A stretch of 64,000 nt of DNA. It comes from Planctomycetaceae bacterium (GTDB lineage: Bacteria > Planctomycetota > Planctomycetia > Pirellulales > Pirellulaceae). The stretch lies in the NCBI GenBank assembly GCA_027487485.1, contig JAIYDN010000012.1, forward strand, positions 1 to 64,000, read 5' to 3'. Below the pieces are notes generated by a model that was not told the origin of the DNA, did no database searches, and saw only the letters and a program-made list of their open reading frames with translations. Shown piece by piece: positions 43,081 to 51,686 of the stretch. Numbering within the stretch: position 1 is the stretch's first letter; the number at the start of each line of letters is the position of its first letter. The translations under genes and the position numbers were made by a program.

Positions 43081-43962
43081 ATGCATCATCTTCGATTCCA
43101 GCAAACCATCCAGCACGCTGCTCAGGTCAGTGGTCGGGGATATTGGTCCAGCAAACCAATCACCCTTACCTTCTTGCCTGCGCCAAGCAACACTGGAATA
43201 TTGTTTCGCCGCATCGATTTGGAAGGCAGGCCCGAAATCGAAGCCATCGCAGCAAACCGCCGCGAAACCAACTTGCGAACGACTTTGGTTTCAGACGCTG
43301 CCCATGTGGAAATGATTGAGCATGTGATGGCCGCCTTGTATGGACTGGACATCGACAACTGCATCGTGGAATGCGATTCTGCAGAAATGCCCGGTATGGA
43401 CGGAAGCGCAGTTGCTTTCGCGCTAGCCCTGGAACAAGCGGGAATTAGCCGCCAAGCGGACGTGGTTGAGCATCTTTCCATCTCGTCTTCTCTACGAGTT
43501 GGCGACGACCGCAATTGGGTGATGGCTGTTCCTTCGGCCGATCCCGGCCTAACGTTGCAGTATCAATTAGATTATGGTCCCGGTTCAAGCATACCGGCCA
43601 CCACGACAACACAACTGCTAGAGCGAAACAACTTTTCGAACACGATCGCTCCGGCACGAACTTTCCTAACCGAACATGATGCCCGTCACTTGCAGATGCA
43701 AGGGGTGGCTTCGCATGTAACCTACCGCGACTTGGTTGTTTTCGGACCTAACGGCCCTATAGATAACTCCCTCCGATTTGAAGACGAGTGCTCCCGGCAC
43801 AAGCTGTTGGATTTGATTGGCGATTTGGCTCTTTGTGGACTTCGGGTCCAAGGGAAAATCATCGCCAGCCGAAGCGGACACATCCTAAATGGACGTTTGG
43901 CCGAAGCGATTCGCAACCTCGAGAACTCTCACTCGCACGTGCGGAACAGGAACGCCGCATAA
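43081..43962 (+). CDS. lpxC: UDP-3-O-acyl-N-acetylglucosamine deacetylase LpxC
   Basis: 293 residues. Zinc ligands appear as His81 in EHVMAALYG and His240/Asp244 in SRHKLLDLIGD. The general base Glu80 and a C-terminal His266 in SGHILNG are also in place. The family's early GxGLHxG segment reads GRGYWSS here, an unusual change. LpxC catalyses the committed step of lipid A synthesis. It stands alone rather than fused to FabZ as in Bacteroidetes. lpxA follows after 55 bases. Confidence 0.93.
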   Translation: MHHLRFQQTIQHAAQVSGRGYWSSKPITLTFLPAPSNTGILFRRIDLEGRPEIEAIAANRRETNLRTTLVSDAAHVEMIEHVMAALYGLDIDNCIVECDSAEMPGMDGSAVAFALALEQAGISRQADVVEHLSISSSLRVGDDRNWVMAVPSADPGLTLQYQLDYGPGSSIPATTTTQLLERNNFSNTIAPARTFLTEHDARHLQMQGVASHVTYRDLVVFGPNGPIDNSLRFEDECSRHKLLDLIGDLALCGLRVQGKIIASRSGHILNGRLAEAIRNLENSHSHVRNRNAA

Positions 43963-44017
43963 TGCCACGAAACAAGATTTTTGCACCACTATTAATGACA
44001 CGTTGGGGAACTATCTC

Positions 44018-44848
44018 ATGCCAACCATAATCGCCCATACCGCAGTGGTCGATCCCCGAGCCGAACTGGACGAAGATGTCCGCATTGGCCACCATTGTGT
44101 GGTCGGAGCCAACGTTAAAGTTGGTCGTGGAACTCGACTTGAAAACAGCGTCACGCTCACAGGCCACACCACGATAGGTCGCGACAACCGCCTTTTTCCT
44201 GGGTGCGTGATCGGTGGTGAGCCTCAAGACTTGTCCTATCAGGGCTCTCCCACTCAAGTCATCATCGGCGATTCTAACGTCTTTCGAGAATGCGTTACCG
44301 TAAACCGTGGCACCGAAAAAGACGAAGGGATTACCTCGATCGGTAACCAATGCTACTTCATGGCCAATTCCCACGTTGCCCATGATTGCGTGGTTGAAGA
44401 CCGTGTGATCATGGCCAACACGGTGATGCTGGGTGGTCACGTCCGAGTTCAACACGACGCCACGTTGAGCGGCGGTGTTGCGGTGCATCATTTTGCTTCT
44501 ATCGGTTGCTACAGTTTTGTCAGCGGTCTTTCGCGTGTTCTTCAAGACGTGCCACCGTTTATGTTGGCCGAAGGATTTCCTGCTCGACCAAGATGCGTGA
44601 ATGTGGTCGCTCTGAAACGAAAGAACTTTACCTCCCAAGCCATTCGAGCGATCGGTGAAGCTCATAAGCTGCTGTACCGCTCTAAAGTCGGGGTCAAGCA
44701 CGCTCGCGAAATCCTACAGGGAACAGGTGACTTGCTTCCCGAATTGGAAATACTCTTCGCATTTATCGACGAGTCTACCATGGGACGTCATGGTCGTGGC
44801 CGAGATCGAAGAGCCAGTGCCCCTTCGTCCAACACAGCTGCTGCATAG
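44018..44848 (+). CDS. lpxA: UDP-N-acetylglucosamine acyltransferase LpxA
   Basis: 276 residues from the ATG at 44018; the open frame continues upstream into lpxC, but the fold starts here. It has left-handed beta-helix hexapeptides throughout the first 185 residues and a helical C-terminus with HKLLYRS. Residues expected for catalysis are in place: NSHVAHDC, GGHVRV and AVHHF. LpxA adds the first 3-acyl chain to the UDP-sugar. Whether it uses UDP-GlcNAc or the 3-amino analogue cannot be read by eye, but the next gene raises the question. Confidence 0.93.
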   Translation: MPTIIAHTAVVDPRAELDEDVRIGHHCVVGANVKVGRGTRLENSVTLTGHTTIGRDNRLFPGCVIGGEPQDLSYQGSPTQVIIGDSNVFRECVTVNRGTEKDEGITSIGNQCYFMANSHVAHDCVVEDRVIMANTVMLGGHVRVQHDATLSGGVAVHHFASIGCYSFVSGLSRVLQDVPPFMLAEGFPARPRCVNVVALKRKNFTSQAIRAIGEAHKLLYRSKVGVKHAREILQGTGDLLPELEILFAFIDESTMGRHGRGRDRRASAPSSNTAAA

Positions 44849-44881
44849 ATCTTTACGACTGTATTCCCTACGAGCAAGATC

Positions 44882-45952
44882 ATGGAAACAACAACCCACC
44901 GTCCACGCATTGGTATCATTGGTGGTGGGCATTTAGGACGCATTCATGCCAAGCTTGCGAAAGCCAATCCCCATTGCGAACTCGTCGCGGTGGCGGACCC
45001 GTTTGCTCCGTCACGTGAAATCGTAGAATCGCAGCTTGGAGTTCCAACCTGTGCCGATTACCGAGACCTACGTGGCTCGATTGACGGTGCGATCGTCGCT
45101 ACGCCGACTTTTCTGCATCATGAAACAGGCAGTTGGTGCCTAAACCATGGCATTCATACTCTCATCGAGAAACCGATTGCCAGCTCCTTAAAGGAAGCTG
45201 CCGATTTGGTTCTGCTCGCCAAACGAAATCAACGAACTTTACAGGTCGGACATGTCGAGCGATTTAATCCCGCTTGGCAACACGTTGTTTCGCAATTGGA
45301 CCTGGATTCAGTTCGCTATCTGGAAGCGGCTCGCGAAGGAACCTACACAGGGCGAAGCACCGATATCGGAATTGTCATGGACTTGATGATTCATGATCTG
45401 GACCTGGTTTTGCAAACCGTCCAATCGCCCGTCGCACACGTCCATGCTTACGGATGGAGCGTGCTTGGAAAGCACGAAGACTTTGCAGTCGCAGGGGTTC
45501 ATTTTAAGAATGGCATGGTCGGTCATTTTCGCGCTTCGAGAATTTCGCCGATCGCGAAACGCACGATGCAAATTCACACGGATACCAACGTGCTGGATGT
45601 CGATTTCGCAACCGGTACTGTAACCAAAACAGAACCCGTTCAAGATGTCCTCAGCGGCGCTCGGCAAGCGGATTCACTTCCCGCTGACGAACGATCGAAA
45701 GTCAAAGACTCGCTGTTTACCAACTGGCTAAGCTGTCAAGAAACCAAAGTCGAACCGATAAACGCAATCGAATGCGAACAAAACGAGTTTTACCGAGCGA
45801 TTCTCAACGAGCAGCCGGTTTCGGTCCCTGGCGAACATGGATACCAAGCACTGGAATTGGCCGAACTAATCCTGGACCAAATCGCGATCAATCGACCTGC
45901 TCGCCATATCATCCCAGCAGCTGATCAATTCGGCAAAAGCCGAGCTGCCTAA
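44882..45952 (+). CDS. Gfo/Idh/MocA-family oxidoreductase next to lpxA (GnnA candidate)
   Basis: 356 residues. The N-terminal Rossmann loop is IGIIGGGHLGRIHAK, followed by VADPFAPS, VATPTFLHH and the family's EKPIA. The C-terminal part has the Gfo/Idh/MocA sheet, with DLMIHDLDLVL. It starts 33 bases after lpxA. In Acidithiobacillus ferrooxidans and Leptospira, a protein of this family (GnnA) oxidises UDP-GlcNAc at C3 for the diamino lipid A sugar, and its gene can sit beside lpxA. That role is therefore plausible; the aminotransferase GnnB is not in the window. Its stop overlaps the convergent PKS gene by four bases. Confidence 0.85.
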   Translation: METTTHRPRIGIIGGGHLGRIHAKLAKANPHCELVAVADPFAPSREIVESQLGVPTCADYRDLRGSIDGAIVATPTFLHHETGSWCLNHGIHTLIEKPIASSLKEAADLVLLAKRNQRTLQVGHVERFNPAWQHVVSQLDLDSVRYLEAAREGTYTGRSTDIGIVMDLMIHDLDLVLQTVQSPVAHVHAYGWSVLGKHEDFAVAGVHFKNGMVGHFRASRISPIAKRTMQIHTDTNVLDVDFATGTVTKTEPVQDVLSGARQADSLPADERSKVKDSLFTNWLSCQETKVEPINAIECEQNEFYRAILNEQPVSVPGEHGYQALELAELILDQIAINRPARHIIPAADQFGKSRAA

Positions 45953-47070
45953 GCGACGCTTTCTCGTTTTAAGAGAATTGCCTCCACATGCAAGCCTGGG
46001 CCAAATCCCAGCAGGACGCAATTCTGCATGCCCGGTACTTGCTTCTCAAGTTCTTGTAGCACGAAAAAGACGGTTGGCGACGACATATTGCCATGATTAG
46101 CGAGTACCTGCCGCGACGCTTGGATTTTCGTTGGCGGTAACCCCAGCCCCGTCTCTACCGAATCCAGAATACGTGGCCCGCCCGGATGAACTGCCCAACC
46201 TTGGATATCATGCTGCGAAAGCTGATTGCTGTTAAGCCATTTTTCAAACGGCCCCTTCAGCTCTCGCTCTATGATCGATGGCACCTCCGGGGATAACATC
46301 ATTTGAAAACCATGATCGCCAATCACCCAGCCCATCATGCCTTGAGACTGATCGATCTTGAGCGAGAAACTGGATGCAATGGTCCAGCCACTTTGCGCAG
46401 CAATGCCGTTCAATGGGATTTCACGCGAGACCACTAAACAACTTGCTGCGCCGTCTGCAAAGAGCGAATTGGCGACCATTTGTTGCGGATCCTCGGAATA
46501 CTGCTGATGGATGCTGCAGAGTTCGACGGCGGCAACCAAAACCATGCCTTGAGGTTCACTTCTGGACAATGCGTTGGCAACACGCAGACCATTGAGTAAG
46601 CCGTGACAGCCCATGAAGCCGACATGAGTTCGTTGCACCTGAGGATCCATGCCCAAGCGGTCTATCAACGTATGATCGATCCCGGGTGAATAGAAACCTG
46701 TGCACGAGATGGTGACAAGATGAGTCACCGCAGCGACGGCTACACGCGAAACGGCGAGCGTCTTTTCGCAGGATTGGCGAAGAAGCTCGGCGGCATGCTG
46801 AGCGTACACTTGCATGCGCTGGCTTGTGGTTGGACCAAAGGGTGCGTGTTCGCTTGCTGCTTTATAAAAGTTCTGTCGCGCCATGGGTTCGCCACTGCCG
46901 GACATGAGAAGAACACTTCCACGTCGACTGACGCCCGATTTTTTGTATAGGCCTGGCAAGGCCTTGTTCCACCTATTCGATAGCCCTAGCGATTGAGCCA
47001 ACATCGCGGATTCACCCTGCTCGATCGAGTACGGTGGAAGTGCGGTAGCGCACGCGAATAAAATGGACAT
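45949..47070 (-). CDS. Type III polyketide synthase (chalcone/stilbene synthase family)
   Basis: 373 residues from the ATG at 47070, two bases after the upstream stop. The Cys-His-Asn triad is visible: Cys123 in ISCTGFYSPGID, His295 in WAVHPGGPR and Asn328 in GNMSS. The GFMGCHGLLNGLR and FADGAASC segments are typical of bacterial type III PKSs and exclude FabH. Such enzymes extend fatty acyl starters with malonyl units to give alkylresorcinols or alkylpyrones. The two preceding genes encode a methyltransferase and an FAD monooxygenase, the same trio as the Streptomyces griseus srs phenolic-lipid operon. The product here is unknown. Confidence 0.93.
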   Translation of the reverse strand: MSILFACATALPPYSIEQGESAMLAQSLGLSNRWNKALPGLYKKSGVSRRGSVLLMSGSGEPMARQNFYKAASEHAPFGPTTSQRMQVYAQHAAELLRQSCEKTLAVSRVAVAAVTHLVTISCTGFYSPGIDHTLIDRLGMDPQVQRTHVGFMGCHGLLNGLRVANALSRSEPQGMVLVAAVELCSIHQQYSEDPQQMVANSLFADGAASCLVVSREIPLNGIAAQSGWTIASSFSLKIDQSQGMMGWVIGDHGFQMMLSPEVPSIIERELKGPFEKWLNSNQLSQHDIQGWAVHPGGPRILDSVETGLGLPPTKIQASRQVLANHGNMSSPTVFFVLQELEKQVPGMQNCVLLGFGPGLHVEAILLKRESVA

Positions 47071-47072
47071 GA

Positions 47073-48317
47073 TTACGTCATTATCTTTCTCAGGAGAAGG
47101 TGCTTCAATGGCGGAAGCCAATCGCAAGCTCTTAAAACGAATCTCGCTCGAGCCAGATCCCGTGACTGATTGGCAACCCACCTGCTCGACTTTTGACGGG
47201 AGCGATGCGCCGTGGTGACCCAGCGATTCCAAGCTTGCTCGGCAGCGGAAAGTTCGATGGCTTGACTGGCTTTGCAAGTGATCTGATGAAGTGCCGCCGC
47301 ACCCGCAAACGCCCACGACATTCCTTCACCTGTAAACGGCTCGACATAACCCATCGCATCACCCAGCAAAAAGATGCCGTTCATGGCGACGCAGTCGGAC
47401 GTTCGTGTAAGGTACGGCGTTGATTGCCATGGAAATTGCTCCAGAAAAGCGGTGTTGGTCAGCCCGTTCTCTTTCAAGATGGATCGAACGCAGGCAGCGA
47501 TACTGCCGAACCGTCGCACCTGATCCGGATCGATGGCGGCAGCAAAATCCCATTGACCACCATCCGTCTTGCAAACTCCAAGGTAACCAATGCTTCCAAT
47601 CAACATGTGCAAGGTTGGCTCGCGACGTTTGGCTTTCGTTTCCAATTCCTTTTCTATTTCCATCGAATCGTTTGGTACAAGGGTGTGAACCCCAATTCGT
47701 GACGATTCCATTTGCGTGGCAGGCCAAACCTCGCTTCTTGGCAGGGCGGATCGACTTAATCCAGTTGCGACAACCACCATTCGACTTCGGACTGCCTCCG
47801 TATTCCTAGTGCTAGAAGACGGTGATTGAAGTTGTACGGTTCGATGCGTTGGTAAGCGTTCTTGTGGGGCCGAAGAAGCTTGGATCTCCAGCGGTTCTAC
47901 CGTTCCTTTGGTTTCAGAAAGGTAGCAAGCTCCCCGTTCGATCGCATCACTGACCAGCAGTCGATCCAAGGTAGAACGACGAACGCTCAGCATGGACGGG
48001 ACGGACCAGTTGCTTGAATGCTTCGCCACTTGAACGTGCAGCGAAGCAATGGGAACCGCTCCCGATTCTAGCAGTGACCTCAACAAGCCGCGTTCGTGGA
48101 GAAAGGTCTGTGCTCGACGGTTCAAGCAGCCACCGCAAACTTTTTCCCGAGGGAACTCCTTGGCTTCCACCAACAACACGGACAGACCACTTTCTGCCGC
48201 CATCGATGCGAACGATGCGCCAGCCACCCCGGCTCCCAATACAACGATGTCCCAGCTTCGTTCCATGGCCATGGATACCGAGATGCTGGAGAGGCACTCA
48301 AGCCGCTCGTTTAGCAT
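47073..48317 (-). CDS. FAD-dependent monooxygenase/oxidoreductase of the PKS operon
   Basis: 414 residues from the ATG at 48317, which overlaps the methyltransferase stop by seven bases. The dinucleotide-binding motif is VVLGAGVAGASFASMA, followed by VCGGCLN and a late GDAMGYVEPFTGEGM, a layout shared by geranylgeranyl-reductase-like and aromatic-ring hydroxylating flavoproteins. In the srs operon the matching flavoprotein hydroxylates the phenolic ring, so a similar tailoring step on the PKS product is inferred. Reduction of a lipid chain is the alternative. Confidence 0.85.
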   Translation of the reverse strand: MLNERLECLSSISVSMAMERSWDIVVLGAGVAGASFASMAAESGLSVLLVEAKEFPREKVCGGCLNRRAQTFLHERGLLRSLLESGAVPIASLHVQVAKHSSNWSVPSMLSVRRSTLDRLLVSDAIERGACYLSETKGTVEPLEIQASSAPQERLPTHRTVQLQSPSSSTRNTEAVRSRMVVVATGLSRSALPRSEVWPATQMESSRIGVHTLVPNDSMEIEKELETKAKRREPTLHMLIGSIGYLGVCKTDGGQWDFAAAIDPDQVRRFGSIAACVRSILKENGLTNTAFLEQFPWQSTPYLTRTSDCVAMNGIFLLGDAMGYVEPFTGEGMSWAFAGAAALHQITCKASQAIELSAAEQAWNRWVTTAHRSRQKSSRWVANQSRDLARARFVLRACDWLPPLKHLLLRKIMT

Positions 48318-49030
48318 GAGATATCCCAACAGTGAAGGAATCGCTGGGGCCAATGCGTCGTCATGGTACCTTGGGTTAGGTCCGCCCGACCCGAAATTTG
48401 GATCGCTTCATCAATTGAAAACGCCGCTCGAACAGACTGTGGCCCGTCAAAGTGAACCACAGGTGACCGAGATAGCAGATGACAACCGATCTTGGCCAAC
48501 CACCATCCCAACGTAGTTCGTCGCAGATCATCCACGATCACGAAATGCCTGGAAAGGGACTTCATGTTTCGAAGAACGGTTACTGCGGATTCCTCATCAA
48601 AGTGATGAAGAAACAGGCAGCAATAGACAATGTCAAACTTGCGCTGCGGCAGCCCCGGCTCGAAGATGTTCTGACGCTCAAATCGAAGACTGTTTGAAAG
48701 CGACTTTCTCAGCCGATGGCTAGACCACTGCGAATTCGCGTCTTCGATCGCTAACGGGCTCATGTCCCAACCGGTAATATTGCACGGGACCTTGGGGGAT
48801 AAACGTCGCAATACATCGATAGCTACGTCTCCGCTTCCACATCCCAAGTCCAAGATTTCGATCGGTCGATTTGGAGTCTTGATAGAACCATTTTGAATCG
48901 CTTGTGCAATCCATCGACCTGTGGAGCATAGTCGATTGACCCGTCGTAAGCCCGCCAGTGCCCGACGATGCTCGTGCACGTCGAGCATCGGGTCATCCAT
49001 CAACTCCGGCACCAGATGTCTATGTTTCAT
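48311..49030 (-). CDS. Class I SAM methyltransferase of the PKS operon
   Basis: 239 residues from the ATG at 49030; an in-frame start at 49048 is possible but would lie inside a likely -10 element. Motif I is ILDLGCGSGD, followed by WDMSPLAIEDA and VYCCLFLHHF. The protein is soluble. As the first gene of the operon it is the likely methylating enzyme for the polyketide product, comparable to SrsB, or for its quinone form. The substrate cannot be told from sequence. Confidence 0.87.
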   Translation of the reverse strand: MKHRHLVPELMDDPMLDVHEHRRALAGLRRVNRLCSTGRWIAQAIQNGSIKTPNRPIEILDLGCGSGDVAIDVLRRLSPKVPCNITGWDMSPLAIEDANSQWSSHRLRKSLSNSLRFERQNIFEPGLPQRKFDIVYCCLFLHHFDEESAVTVLRNMKSLSRHFVIVDDLRRTTLGWWLAKIGCHLLSRSPVVHFDGPQSVRAAFSIDEAIQISGRADLTQGTMTTHWPQRFLHCWDISC

Positions 49031-49292
49031 ACAAACAGTATATCGCAAAGGCTAGATATTGCTGATCCTATCTGACAAGGAAGACCAAATGCTTTGCTAG
49101 CACATGCCTTGAAACGATACGACTTGTAGGTAAAACCGCTTTTCGACTGGAAAGCTTCAAGGTTGTCGGCTTGTTCGGTTGTGCTATGCTTGATTTCTTA
49201 GGTGGTGAATCGGGACATGCCAGCGAGGGTTGCGTGATGTGTTACGAAACCCGCTTGCTACGTTTTGCTTCATGACGTTGAAAGGGAAGTCA
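49031..49292. other. Divergent promoter region between PKS operon and YceI operon
   Basis: This 262-base gap should hold promoters for both operons. On the minus strand TATACT (49042-49037) stands seven bases before the methyltransferase ATG, so transcription would start at or next to the ATG and the message would be leaderless. No good -35 is visible. Confidence 0.4.
49037..49042 (-). promoter_or_regulatory. Possible -10 element for the PKS operon
   Basis: TATACT in the string TTGCGATATACT, as also seen upstream of the 6564 gene. The short distance to the ATG implies a leaderless transcript. A weak CAGCAA sits at the -35 position. Confidence 0.3.
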
Positions 49293-49982
49293 ATGGGATC
49301 CATATTTCTACGCGGGCGCTTTTGGATGGGCTTGCTGCTGATCCATGTTTTGTTTTCTGGGCCTGCACAAAATCTTTTTGGCCAGTCAACCGGTGATGCT
49401 ACGGTTACTACGAAGCCCGGAGATGTCAATCTGGAGTTTAGCCGTGTGTTTATCTTTGTTGACAAAAGCGGGGTCGTTGGACATACCCATGCAATCGAAG
49501 GCAAGCTCAAGAGCGGGGAAATCGTCACGCAGCAAGGGCAGCCGGGAAATATAGTTTTCGACATGCGGTCCTTCGACGCCGATACCTTGGTTGCTCGTAA
49601 ATACCTTGGGCTCGACGGGGAGACCGATGCTGCGACGCGGAAAAAAGTTAACGAAAACATGCTAGGGAATGAGATCCTGGATGTTGCGAAGTACCCCGAG
49701 GCTAGGCTCGAAAACATAAGCCTGAAAAGTACCGGCAAAAAGACTAAGCGTGACTTGCCTGAATACATCCTTGAGGGTGATTTTGTTCTTCACGAGACCA
49801 AACGTCATATCGAAGTCCGGTGCGATGTTGAGCACAAAGACGGATGGAATCATGTTCGCGGCGGATTCAAGATCCTGCAATCGGATTACGGAATCAAGCC
49901 ATTTAGCAAGATGCTTGGAGCGGTTGGGGTGAAAGATCAATTGGTGATTATGGGCGATTTGTGGGTGGTACCAACCCAATGA
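49293..49982 (+). CDS. YceI-family secreted lipid-binding protein
   Basis: 229 residues from the ATG at 49293, preceded by AGGGAAG; an ATG at 49272 would add seven residues. A signal peptide ends near NLFGQS. The mature part has the lipocalin-like YceI pattern: VGHTHAIEGKL, FDMRSFDAD, then NILD-like EILDVAKYPEARLE and a final MGDLWVVP. YceI proteins bind long isoprenoid or amide lipids in the periplasm. Here it is coupled (ATGA) to a methyltransferase and lies divergent to the PKS operon, which suggests lipid handling. Confidence 0.82.
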   Translation: MGSIFLRGRFWMGLLLIHVLFSGPAQNLFGQSTGDATVTTKPGDVNLEFSRVFIFVDKSGVVGHTHAIEGKLKSGEIVTQQGQPGNIVFDMRSFDADTLVARKYLGLDGETDAATRKKVNENMLGNEILDVAKYPEARLENISLKSTGKKTKRDLPEYILEGDFVLHETKRHIEVRCDVEHKDGWNHVRGGFKILQSDYGIKPFSKMLGAVGVKDQLVIMGDLWVVPTQ

Positions 49983-50815
49983 TCGAAATTGCTTCGGTGC
50001 AAAAGCGAGTGATCCGAAATCATTACGATATCGCAACACTTTTCTATCGCCTTCTATGGGGACCCCATATTCACCACGGGTACTGGGAGTCCAACGAATC
50101 GCCCGCAATCGCGCAGCTTCAACTGACGGAGAATCTAGCCAGGCATGCGATGATTCGCGAGGGATCGACTTTGTATGATATTGGTTGTGGAATGGGTGGG
50201 TCGAGCCAATGGCTTGCGAAGCATCGCCAATGTGAAGTGACAGGCGTGACCCTCAGTCCGGTCCAAAGGAATTGGGCATCTCTTAGCGCTCGCATGCATA
50301 ACATCCAACCTCGCCCCAAGTTTGTCTGTGCAGACGCTGAAACAATTCAATTTGCCGCCGAGTCTGCCGACTACGTTTGGAGCGTCGAATGTACGGAGCA
50401 TCTTTTTGATAAGCCAGCGTTCTTTAAGAATGCAGCAAGCTGGTTGAAGCCGAAGGGGCGTTTCGCACTGTGCGCATGGCTGGTGGGCGAATCCCCGCTG
50501 AGCGCGATGCAAATAGAACAAGCGACACAAGTTTGCCATGGCATGTTCTGTCCATCTCTCGGAAGCCAATCCGATTATGGCAAGTGGTTTTCGGATGCGG
50601 GACTGGTGGTAGTAGATCAAGGCATTTGGACGCGCCAAGTGGAACGGACTTGGGAGATTTGTAGAAATCGAGTGGAGCGGACTGGGGTTCGCTACCTCGC
50701 AAAAATCCTTGGTAAAAACCACACTCTGTTTCTCAACCATTTCGATGCGATCCTGAACGCGTATCGTTCCGGCGCTATGGAATACGGATACTTTATTGCG
50801 GAGAAATCATCATAG
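49979..50815 (+). CDS. SAM methyltransferase, tocopherol/cyclopropane-synthase-like group
   Basis: 278 residues, starting in the YceI stop codon. HYDIATLFYRLLWG and HHGYW at the N-terminus, motif I LYDIGCGMGGSS and VTLSPVQRNWA resemble gamma-tocopherol and related small-molecule or lipid methyltransferases. The SVECTEHLFDKP segment is consistent with that group. It has no transmembrane helix. A phenol or quinone lipid substrate is a reasonable inference from its neighbours. Confidence 0.85.
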   Translation: MIEIASVQKRVIRNHYDIATLFYRLLWGPHIHHGYWESNESPAIAQLQLTENLARHAMIREGSTLYDIGCGMGGSSQWLAKHRQCEVTGVTLSPVQRNWASLSARMHNIQPRPKFVCADAETIQFAAESADYVWSVECTEHLFDKPAFFKNAASWLKPKGRFALCAWLVGESPLSAMQIEQATQVCHGMFCPSLGSQSDYGKWFSDAGLVVVDQGIWTRQVERTWEICRNRVERTGVRYLAKILGKNHTLFLNHFDAILNAYRSGAMEYGYFIAEKSS

Positions 50816-50832
50816 CTTCAGCATCCAATGGA

Positions 50833-51669
50833 TTGGACACTTTAGGCTCAACGAAAAGTCAGATATCGTCGCCCGTTGCTTCATCCTCCGTTCCTTTGCC
50901 AATGGATCTGAGCCGATGGCTCGGCGTTGCATTCGGCATTGGAACTCAGTTGTTGTTTTTGTTCACGGTCGTTTACTTGTTTCTGTTTCTACGCTTTGGC
51001 AGCGCGCGTCACCAAGAGATGTGGTGGCTGTTAGACTTGATTTTGGCGATCGGCTTTTGTTTGCCGCATAGCTTATTGCTGGCCCCGCCGATCCTGAGCC
51101 GATTGAAGGCTTGGGTTCCTAGCGGACTATTTGGATGCATTCATTGCACTGTAACCTGCATCTCTTTGTTGGCATTGTTTCACTATTGGGCTAGCTGCGA
51201 CGTTGCGCTATGGCGATTGTCGGGACTGGGTGAGACTTTGGTCTTGGTGGGTTTTTATGGATCGTGGGTTGCTCTGTTTTATAGTCTCTATTTGACTGGA
51301 ATGGGCTATCAGACGGGACTGACACAATGGTGGTATTGGTTCAGGCGCACCAAACCACCGGTCCGCCCATTTGTTACCCAAGGCGCTTTTCGGCTGATGC
51401 GACATCCTGTGTACATGAGCTTTCTGGGGCTCATTTGGTTTACCCCAACGATGACACTCGATCATGCAATTTTGACAACGGTTTGGACCGTCTATATCTT
51501 TGCAGGAAGCTACTTCAAGGACCGGCGATTGATTCGCTTCATTGGTCAGCCCTACTTGGAATACGGACGCCGAGTGCCCGGGCTACCCGTGATTGGCTTC
51601 GGTTCACTTCGGCGATTCAAAGCCGACAGCTTGGATAGAAATGACAAGGCGACACCGACGGTCCTTTAG
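50833..51669 (+). CDS. Integral membrane methyltransferase (MddA/NnrU/ICMT-like)
   Basis: 278 residues from a TTG at 50833; an ATG at 50902 would give a 255-residue form and is equally possible. About five to six helices. The C-terminal signature is GAFRLMRHPVYMSF, then FTPTMTLDHAI and YLEYGRRVPGLP, shared by methanethiol S-methyltransferase MddA and other isoprenylcysteine-methyltransferase-like enzymes. A thiol or lipid substrate is possible. In Bacillus subtilis an ICMT-like protein (BpsB) methylates type III PKS products, which fits its position 18 bases after the soluble methyltransferase. Confidence 0.75.
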   Translation: MDTLGSTKSQISSPVASSSVPLPMDLSRWLGVAFGIGTQLLFLFTVVYLFLFLRFGSARHQEMWWLLDLILAIGFCLPHSLLLAPPILSRLKAWVPSGLFGCIHCTVTCISLLALFHYWASCDVALWRLSGLGETLVLVGFYGSWVALFYSLYLTGMGYQTGLTQWWYWFRRTKPPVRPFVTQGAFRLMRHPVYMSFLGLIWFTPTMTLDHAILTTVWTVYIFAGSYFKDRRLIRFIGQPYLEYGRRVPGLPVIGFGSLRRFKADSLDRNDKATPTVL

Positions 51670-51686
51670 TCCCCGACAAAAACAGC

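Noticed and set aside
43859-44701. 280-codon minus-strand open frame
   Set aside because: Antisense to lpxC and lpxA, both of which have clear catalytic motifs.
45949-47070. Assignment of the PKS as FabH/KAS III
   Set aside because: The CTGFYSPGID active-site loop and GFMGC segment are of type III PKS form, and the neighbours fit a phenolic-lipid operon.
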